Assembly: GCA_003538495.1 (NCBI GenBank)
Contig: DPSD01000398.1
Coordinates: 1 to 5,131, forward strand
Source of the DNA: Accumulibacter sp.
GTDB taxonomy: Bacteria > Pseudomonadota > Gammaproteobacteria > Burkholderiales > Rhodocyclaceae
Reading direction: 5' to 3'
DNA length: 5,131 nt
Under the pieces are notes generated by a model. It had not been told where the DNA came from. It did not search any database and saw only the letters and a program-made list of their open reading frames with translations. Shown here one piece after another: positions 1-4,436 of this stretch. The translations under genes and the position numbers were made by a program. Numbering within the stretch: position 1 is the first letter of the stretch; the number at the start of each line of letters is the position of its first letter.

Positions 1-190
1 CAGTGAGATAGGCCCAGAAGGAGACACCGAGCATTCGGCAGGTTTTCTTCAGACTGGCGATGGCCAGCATCGGATGGATGCCTTTGGCCACGTGGCCGCC
101 CAACAAGGCGGCCTCGGTGGCGATGTGGCGGTGGCGCTCATCGCAGATGCCGAGGCGGTCGAGATGCGCCGCCCAATCGTCACCGGCCAT
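1..190 (-). CDS. Transposase-like protein, N-terminal part (runs off left edge)
   Basis: The ATG at 190-188 is preceded on the minus strand by GAGG at 6 bases' spacing, a good ribosome binding site. The frame is open for 63 codons to the window edge. It starts MAGDDWAAHLDRLG, continues through IATEAALLGG, and reaches SLKKTCRMLGVSFWAYL. The last block resembles, from memory, the C-terminal end of some IS66-related transposases (SLKKTC.KLG.SFW.YL). The IATEAALLG block resembles a more internal part of such proteins. If both resemblances hold, the two blocks lie unusually close together and this may be an internally deleted derivative. I see no DDE catalytic residues and no terminal inverted repeat. 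The same frame is also open upstream to about position 385 but without a convincing start there. The transposase assignment is inference; that a coding frame is present is more secure. Confidence 0.45.
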   Translation of the reverse strand, partial: MAGDDWAAHLDRLGICDERHRHIATEAALLGGHVAKGIHPMLAIASLKKTCRMLGVSFWAYLT

Positions 191-533
191 GGTTTGCCTC
201 GTTGAACACTGTTGAACCTTGGCTTTACCATCACACCGCTGTGAGCGGAATGCATCTTCGCCACGATCGCAATGCGCACGGAGTTGCCGGTCGCTCAGGC
301 TGCGGGGGGCAGGTCCTGCGATCGAGCATCGAGTACCCACAATCACCGTCAACTCCGGGAAGCGCCACGCCAGTACTTCTGCTGCTCAGCTGTCTCACGC
401 GCACCGACACGGGCTCAGCGATTGTTCACCGTGCTCAGGGCAATACCCGCAGCCATGAACGATCCGCCCGCAAGCCGGTTGATCAAGCCTCCTTGCTTTC
501 GGGGCGCTGAGTGAAAACATCGTGTCTGGACTG
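191..533. other. Gene-poor, decayed stretch between transposase-like ORF and M1 peptidase tail
   Basis: No intact gene is supported here. The plus-strand frames in this stretch have unconvincing composition and no recognisable motif. A GTTGAAC direct repeat (201-207 and 211-217, 10-base period) lies just upstream of the transposase-like start. The only recognisable coding trace is a transporter-like C-terminal remnant on the minus strand at about 415-516. I see no rho-independent terminator for the leftward unit: there is no GC hairpin followed by a T run on the minus strand. The stretch reads as rearranged DNA at the edge of a mobile element. Confidence 0.5.
415..516 (-). pseudogene. Frameshifted C-terminal remnant resembling LysE/RhtB-type transporter
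   Basis: On the minus strand one frame reads LINRLAGGSFMAAGIALS and then TVNNR before a TGA at 417-415. This matches the style of the last transmembrane segment of LysE/RhtB amino-acid exporters (a W/L-x-NR-x-x-G-x-x-F-x-x-x-G-x-x-L-A pattern). Just before it, in the neighbouring frame, lies FSLSAPKARR. The two join smoothly at about 486-490 if one base is removed, giving ARRLINRLAGG, which is typical of the loop leading into that last helix. Nothing upstream matches the rest of a transporter, and the M1 peptidase tail begins almost at once. This appears to be a short 3' leftover of a deleted gene. The family resemblance is from memory and rests on about 30 residues, so a chance match is possible. 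Confidence 0.35.
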
Positions 534-1253
534 TCACCCGGATGCTGCGCGTGACGGGTGCGAAGTCGGTACGGCAGATCTGGGTGACAACGACTCGGGA
601 ATGTTGGAGCGGCCTTGATCGTGTCTGTCGCTTCGCACCTTGATGACCGGGGCCTGTGTCGGCCACAGCCCGCGCGCAATGACTCGCCCGCCATCGAACA
701 CCAGCCAGCTTTGCCCGCCGTAGTGCGGCAGCGGCCGTGCCAGCGCACGCAGCGCGGCGGCATCGGTGGCGACCACCGCGAGCAGCGGCACGCGCTCGAC
801 CGTCCACACCCGCGCCGAGCCCCGCTCACCGTTTTTTTCCAAGGCATCCGACGGCTTTGGCAGGCCGCTGGCCAGCAGCGCGGCATCGACCTCGGACGGT
901 GTGCCGATGAGCATCACCGACTCGTCGGCAGCGAGTGCCGCTTTCATCTCCGACAAGCCAAGCGGCGTCGCCGGTCGCTCGAAAAACTGACCGACGACGA
1001 CCCTGGCCGCGTCGCGAAACGCGACATCGCCACCGAGAACGATCGAGCGCGGCTTCAGCGCGCCGATCCAGCGGCGCAGGATGGGCGGTCGTTCACTGAC
1101 CTCGAGGCGGCGCCAGAGACGCGCTTCGGGGTCAAGGCGAAGCTGCTCCGGACGAAAGTCGAGATCGATCTCGGCGACCGCGCGCACCTTGTCAAACGCG
1201 ACCCAGCGCACGACGCGTCGCTCGCCGGTGGCGATTTCAACTGGCAAGCGCAG
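534..1253 (-). pseudogene. C-terminal part of the M1-family peptidase gene, beyond an in-frame TAA
   Basis: This segment continues exactly in frame after the TAA at 1256-1254: CTG CGC TTG CCA GTT GAA gives LRLPVEIA. It runs 239 codons to a TGA at 536-534. Its start, LRLPVEIATGERRVV, and the block ending in DPEARLWRRLE are what follow the catalytic domain in exported M1 peptidases of this type (a beta-sandwich segment, then a 'LDP..rlfRRL' block). A small alpha/beta region ends at LPHYGGQSWLVFDGG and ARGLWPTQAPVIKV. The possible restart TTG at 1247 has no Shine-Dalgarno sequence and lies inside the conserved strand, so independent translation is unlikely. The last roughly 33 residues (SDRHDQGRS onward) look out of character and may be out-of-gene sequence joined by a deletion. 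I infer that this was the C-terminus of one 707-residue protein; without readthrough it is not made. Confidence 0.6.
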
Positions 1254-2657
1254 TTAGAGCGGCGGCTGTTCCTGACGCAGCGTCAGGTGCAGGCGATAGC
1301 CGGCGGCGTGTCCGCTGACCACGGCACTAACCACCGCTACCTCGGGCAACTGCCGCGAACTCAGCCATTGCGCGAAGAAAGCGCGCAGTTCGGCGCCCGA
1401 GGAACGCTCGAAGGCGCGGCAGAGATCGTCCCAACTGGCCTGTTGGAAGCGCTGCGCCTGCCAGAAATCGCGTAGCCCCTGCCGGAAGGCCGCCTCGCCG
1501 ATGCGGTCGCGCAGCATCAGGAAAAGCATTGCCGCCTTGCCGTAGCCGATGGCCGCCTCGGCGCCATGCTGACGCGAACGAAAGTCGCCTAGCGCTGGCT
1601 GGCCGGTCGCCGGCAGCGCCGCGGCGTCGCGCAGCCAGCCCAGACGCATGTCGCGCGCGGCCGCCGCCGAACGCTCCTCGCTGTAGGCGTAATCCGCCAG
1701 GAAGGTGGTCAGCCCCTCGCTCCAGTTGCCGCTCTGCGCATCGACATAAACCCCGTTACCCCACCAATTGTGCAGGATTTCATGCCCGAGGGAACTGGCG
1801 CGGATGAATGGCAGGCGCAGGACGTCGACCCCGAGATAGGTCAGCGTCGGCATGCCGAAGCCCGTCGGCAGCGGGCTGGCGACGATCGAGAACGCGTCAT
1901 AGGGATAGGCGCCGATGAGGCTACTGTAGCGCGCGATGTAGCGCTCGCTATCGGTGAGGTAGCCCGCAGCCAGCCCCGGCTCGGAGTCGAGATCGGCCGG
2001 AAAATAGGTGCGCAAACGCAGCGCCGGTGCGCGTCCGCGAGCCACCAGGCGCTCGCGAATACGCCATGGCCCGGCCATCAAATCGATGCCGCCGGTTGCC
2101 TGGGAGAACTCAAATTCGGCCTGGTAGCGCTCGCCGGCGCGAACCGGCAGGCGCTCCTCGAACAGGCGGCCGGCAACCAGCGCGCGCTGCTCGCCAGGCA
2201 CCGATAGGCGAACCCGATAAGCAAACAGCGCGGCCTGCGGCTGCGGATACCAGCCGCTGCCAGCGGGAAGAAACGATCCCTCCGCCGCCGCCATCGGCGG
2301 CAATCCGCTCAACACCTGGCGATAGTCACGGTGCACTTCGGTCGCCGGCAGCGTACCGGCGTAGGTGATCCGCAGTTGCTTGGCGCCTGCCGGCAGGGCG
2401 AGGCGCCACAGGCGGGTGCCGTCACGGGGGGTGGCAGCGTCTGCCGGCCGAATGCGACGGCCGGCCACCACGGCCTCGCTCACAGTCAGGGATTCGTGCA
2501 GTTCGAATTCGAAGCTCCGCCCGGAAACCGGCAGTTTGGCAATCACCTCGAGGCGCCGCTGGTCGGGATCGAGCGTCACGGTGAGGTCCAGCGCCGGTGC
2601 GGCTCCCACGCCTGCGGCCAGGAGCAGGGGAGCGGCGGCAAGCCAGATGTTCTTCAT
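1254..2657 (-). CDS. Exported M1-family metallopeptidase (gluzincin), cut short by in-frame TAA
   Basis: The product has 467 residues. Residues 1-20 are a Sec-type signal peptide (MKNIWLAAAPLLLAAG, cleavage near VGAA), so it acts in the periplasm or outside the cell. An N-terminal beta-sandwich region (about 24-200) precedes the catalytic domain. The zinc site is HEILH at 292-296 with the third ligand E314 in NWSEG, 17 residues after the second His where classical M1 enzymes have 18. Y372 in IGYGKAAMLF fits the catalytic Tyr. The GAMEN exopeptidase motif is replaced by GFGMP (266-270), so the Glu that holds the substrate amino end is missing and classical aminopeptidase activity is doubtful. 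The ATG overlaps the TGA of the upstream gene (ATGA) and has no own Shine-Dalgarno sequence, implying translational coupling. The TAA at 1256-1254 removes about 240 C-terminal residues that remain in frame; the metal site itself is intact. Confidence 0.85.
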   Translation of the reverse strand: MKNIWLAAAPLLLAAGVGAAPALDLTVTLDPDQRRLEVIAKLPVSGRSFEFELHESLTVSEAVVAGRRIRPADAATPRDGTRLWRLALPAGAKQLRITYAGTLPATEVHRDYRQVLSGLPPMAAAEGSFLPAGSGWYPQPQAALFAYRVRLSVPGEQRALVAGRLFEERLPVRAGERYQAEFEFSQATGGIDLMAGPWRIRERLVARGRAPALRLRTYFPADLDSEPGLAAGYLTDSERYIARYSSLIGAYPYDAFSIVASPLPTGFGMPTLTYLGVDVLRLPFIRASSLGHEILHNWWGNGVYVDAQSGNWSEGLTTFLADYAYSEERSAAAARDMRLGWLRDAAALPATGQPALGDFRSRQHGAEAAIGYGKAAMLFLMLRDRIGEAAFRQGLRDFWQAQRFQQASWDDLCRAFERSSGAELRAFFAQWLSSRQLPEVAVVSAVVSGHAAGYRLHLTLRQEQPPL

Positions 2658-3865
2658 GGTGGCGGCGGGAAGCGGATGACGACATCTAGCATCGCCTCGC
2701 CACGCCTGATGCGCAGGGGTAGCCAGGTGCCCGGCGGCGCTGCGCGCACCACTGCGGTCACCGCAGCGGCTTTGCTGGCGGGCCGACCGGCGACTTCGAG
2801 CAGGCTGTCGCCAGCGACGAGCCCGCTTCTGTCGGCAAGACTGCCCGCGGTGACGGCAAGTACGCGCACGCCGCCCTGCCCGGTGTCGGCGTCTTCGAGC
2901 TGAACGCCAAGGCGCGGCGGCGGTACCGGCGGCGCGGGCTTTTTCGGTAAGGTGAAGACCGCATTGGCAAGGTTCGGGCGAATCTCGCGACAATCCTCGT
3001 TGGCCGACAGCGGCAGGAGCGTGACAACGCGACCGACGCCGAGATCGCGCAACTGGTGCGGCACGCCGAGACCATAGCGCAGATGCCCGCTGCCCATGAT
3101 GCCGACGATCAGCGGCGGCGGCTGCCCCTGCGGCCCGGAGATCCGTCGCGCCAGCAGCGCCTCGGCCATGGCGCGGTCCCAGTTCTGCTGTGCCTCGACG
3201 AAGTACTGGAAAGCACGGCTGCTGCGCGCGTCCCCACCGTGAGCATGCTCGCCATAGACGCCGAACAGGAAATCGCGGTAGGCCTCACTAGCCGGCGCCG
3301 CGCGGCCGACGCCCTCACGCTCACGTTCCGGGATGGCATCCCAGCCCTTGTCACCGATGGCCCGGGTCAGTTTGGCATCGACATTGAGCGCGATCATCGG
3401 GATGCGGTTGATGCGCGCGAATTCGAAGAGGGGCAGATAGAACTCGATCGGAAGACTCCAGCGCTCTGTCCACGCCGTCTGCGCCAGGAAAGCCGGCACG
3501 GTCAACTGGCCTGCCACCCAGTGCTCCAGCGCCGGCTGTGCCTGGCGCGGAAACATCTCGAAGCCGATCACCATATCCGGGCGCAGCGCATGCAGCCCAG
3601 CCAGCACCTGCGCCTGCCAGCGATGGTGATCCTCGTCGTCGTGCTGCTCGCCAAGCAGAACAATTTCGGCCGCTGCGGCCCGCGCCAGCACCTCTGTGCC
3701 GGAAACGCTCTGAGGGATCGTTCCGGACATCTGCCACCAGCCACCTGGGGCGGCACAGGTGGCGGGCGGTGCCGACGAATCGAGCGAGGCTGCCGAAGCG
3801 ACCAGTACAGCGACGGCGGCAAGCAGCGGGCACAAGAACAGCCATGGCCTACGGGGAAAATTCAT
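2654..3865 (-). CDS. Exported ChaN/Tiki-like protein with C-terminal PDZ domain
   Basis: The product has 403 residues and is first in the leftward unit. Residues 1-27 form a Sec signal peptide (basic MNFPRRPW, hydrophobic core, AS-A region) without a lipobox Cys. Residues about 50-285 are a ChaN-like domain of the Tiki/EreA-like superfamily. Motifs are LGEQHDDEDHH (71-81), GFEMFPR (101-107), ALNVDAK (159-165) and IMGSGHLRYG (256-265), which carry the conserved Glu/His positions. ChaN family members bind heme or iron and Tiki relatives are metalloproteases; which applies here is not shown. A Pro-rich linker (309-317) leads to a PDZ domain (about 318-399: RLGVQLED, GSLADRSGLVAGDSLLEVAG), a peptide-binding module common in periplasmic quality-control proteins. 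The pairing with an exported M1 peptidase suggests a shared envelope role, possibly in heme protein or peptide turnover. An in-frame GTG three codons upstream overlaps the ribosome binding site, so the ATG is preferred. Confidence 0.87.
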   Translation of the reverse strand: MNFPRRPWLFLCPLLAAVAVLVASAASLDSSAPPATCAAPGGWWQMSGTIPQSVSGTEVLARAAAAEIVLLGEQHDDEDHHRWQAQVLAGLHALRPDMVIGFEMFPRQAQPALEHWVAGQLTVPAFLAQTAWTERWSLPIEFYLPLFEFARINRIPMIALNVDAKLTRAIGDKGWDAIPEREREGVGRAAPASEAYRDFLFGVYGEHAHGGDARSSRAFQYFVEAQQNWDRAMAEALLARRISGPQGQPPPLIVGIMGSGHLRYGLGVPHQLRDLGVGRVVTLLPLSANEDCREIRPNLANAVFTLPKKPAPPVPPPRLGVQLEDADTGQGGVRVLAVTAGSLADRSGLVAGDSLLEVAGRPASKAAAVTAVVRAAPPGTWLPLRIRRGEAMLDVVIRFPPPP

Positions 3866-3873
3866 GCCGGGCA

Positions 3874-3877
3874 CCTC
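3874..3877 (-). promoter_or_regulatory. Ribosome binding site GAGG of the ChaN-PDZ gene
   Basis: The minus strand reads CTTGAGGTGCCCGGCATG. GAGG lies 8 bases before the ATG at 3865-3863. The alternative GTG at 3874-3872 overlaps this element and would have no site of its own, so this decides the start. Confidence 0.7.
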
Positions 3878-3905
3878 AAGGAAGAAAGGAACATTAAACA
3901 GGAAT

Positions 3906-3928
3906 CTCGCGTCGTTAGCGAGTCGTTA
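3906..3928. repeat. GTCGTTA direct repeat with overlapping CTCGC/GCGAG inverted repeat
   Basis: GTCGTTA occurs at 3911-3917 and 3922-3928, an 11-base period, close to one helical turn. The first copy sits between CTCGC (3906-3910) and its complement GCGAG (3918-3922). The element is 41 bases upstream of the ChaN-PDZ start, where an operator or promoter of that gene would lie. No known regulator is recognised. Confidence 0.4.
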
Positions 3929-4102
3929 CCACTCGGACAACAACCGCACGCGCACTCGCCTCTTTCCCAGATACCCCGGGTGTTACAAGCGGGACAGACG
4001 CTGCGACCTTGGCACGAGTCGGCATCAAAGGCGATGATCTTTCCCGGCTCGCTCGCTGGTTAGGCACTGCCCGACAGCCGGAGATGCGTGTCCAGCAGCA
4101 CG

Positions 4103-4119
4103 CGCATGGTGGCCATGCG
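4103..4119. repeat. Perfect 7-base inverted repeat CGCATGG-TGG-CCATGCG
   Basis: The arms at 4103-4109 and 4113-4119 are perfectly complementary around a 3-base centre. It may be a protein-binding palindrome or a small hairpin. It lies about 180 bases upstream of the first nor-side gene. Confidence 0.45.
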
Positions 4120-4179
4120 GCCTCAGCGCCCGGCGCGCGAGTCATCTCGCCCAGGCTCGACTCCATTGCACGCCCAGGC

Positions 4180-4205
4180 CCGTCTGTGCGCTGCCGAACA
4201 GACGG
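4180..4205. repeat. Perfect 8-base inverted repeat CCGTCTGT-N10-ACAGACGG
   Basis: The arms at 4180-4187 and 4198-4205 are exact complements with a 10-base loop, and their centres are 18 bases apart. This fits either a dimeric regulator site or a stem-loop in a 5' leader about 94 bases before the small membrane-protein gene. No T run follows, so it is not a typical terminator. Confidence 0.5.
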
Positions 4206-4215
4206 CGCGGCGCGG

Positions 4216-4225
4216 GTTGGCCAAC
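4216..4225. repeat. 10-base palindrome GTTGGCCAAC
   Basis: This perfect palindrome lies 11 bases after the preceding inverted repeat and 73 bases before the small gene's GTG. It is followed by the locally AT-richer stretch GCGTTTCTGTTTCTGG. It could be part of the nor promoter region. No consensus is assigned. Confidence 0.35.
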
Positions 4226-4287
4226 ATGCGTTTCTGTTTCTGGCGGGGCAGTCCCTTCGCCAACGCAGGCAAATCCCGTTCACTTCC

Positions 4288-4293
4288 AGGGGA
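4288..4293 (+). promoter_or_regulatory. Ribosome binding site AGGGGA of the small membrane protein
   Basis: AGGGGA ends 5 bases before the GTG at 4299. No other in-frame start lies nearby upstream. This supports translation of the 36-codon frame rather than the overlapping ATG frame at 4303, whose product is not membrane-like. Confidence 0.6.
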
Positions 4294-4298
4294 CGATC

Positions 4299-4409
4299 GT
4301 GCATGCAGCACTCAAAACGTTCAGCTACGTCGTGCTGGTGTTGCTGGCCGTCAGCATCGTTTATGCGAGCTACATCAGCATCAAGTATTGGACCGGCATC
4401 AGCGTCTGA
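4299..4409 (+). CDS. 36-residue single-span membrane protein upstream of norC
   Basis: A GTG start with a well-placed AGGGGA opens a 36-codon frame ending in TGA at 4407-4409. The product begins MHAALKTFSY, has one clear transmembrane helix (about residues 10-28, VVLVLLAVSIVYASYISI), and ends in a short aromatic, lightly basic tail, KYWTGISV. Its organisation (a short N-terminus with one Lys, one helix, a Tyr/Trp-rich exit) is that of small helper subunits of heme-copper or bd oxidases such as CcoQ- or CydX-like peptides; I claim no sequence homology to them. It lies 27 bases before norC in the same direction, so co-transcription with nitric oxide reductase is likely. I infer a role in assembly or stability of the NOR complex. 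Function is unknown and I have no recognised family name. An ATG frame at 4303 overlaps it but gives a Ser/Cys-rich, non-membrane product. Confidence 0.65.
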   Translation: MHAALKTFSYVVLVLLAVSIVYASYISIKYWTGISV

Positions 4410-4423
4410 CGCAATCCAACGCG

Positions 4424-4430
4424 AGAAGGA
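4424..4430 (+). promoter_or_regulatory. Ribosome binding site AGAAGGA of norC
   Basis: AGAAGGA ends 6 bases before the TTG at 4437. No ATG or GTG fits the NorC N-terminus, so this site fixes TTG as the start. Confidence 0.7.
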
Positions 4431-4436
4431 CGACCA

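Larger units (their letters stand above)
3866..4298. other. Divergent intergenic region between the ChaN-PDZ/M1 unit and the nor unit
   Basis: About 430 bases hold no gene I can support on either strand. The region must carry promoters for both divergent units. It contains a GTCGTTA tandem repeat with an overlapping palindrome near the leftward gene, and three inverted repeats within about 125 bases on the nor side (4103-4119, 4180-4205, 4216-4225). I looked for an FNR/DNR box (TTGAT-N4-ATCAA) and for sigma-54 promoters with NorR sites. I found only a TTGGCACG at 4009-4016 whose GG-to-GC spacing is one base short. Short traces on the minus strand (a MRVLLDTH start and a cysteine-rich open frame) are described elsewhere in this report and are not called genes. 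Confidence 0.6.

Noticed and set aside
615..1475. 286-codon plus-strand open frame
   Set aside because: It is antisense to the M1 peptidase locus in GC-rich DNA, has an Arg-rich, low-information composition and shows no motif. The minus strand has clear family motifs.
1254..2993. Longer start for the M1 peptidase at 2993
   Set aside because: It would overlap the ChaN-PDZ gene by over 330 bases with an Arg-rich, non-family N-terminus. The ATG at 2657 begins with a signal peptide and overlaps the upstream stop.
4009..4023. Sigma-54-like promoter TTGGCACG upstream of nor
   Set aside because: The -24 half is perfect, but the GC of the -12 half is one base too close, which normally abolishes function. 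It also lies nearly 300 bases from the first gene and no NorR sites flank it.
3056..4063. 335-codon plus-strand open frame
   Set aside because: It lies antisense to the ChaN-PDZ gene and extends into the intergenic region. It has no ribosome binding site and no recognisable domain.
4060..4107. MRVLLDTH start resembling a VapC/PIN toxin N-terminus (minus strand)
   Set aside because: Only 15 codons precede a stop. No PIN acidic residues follow and no antitoxin gene is seen, so it is too short to support.
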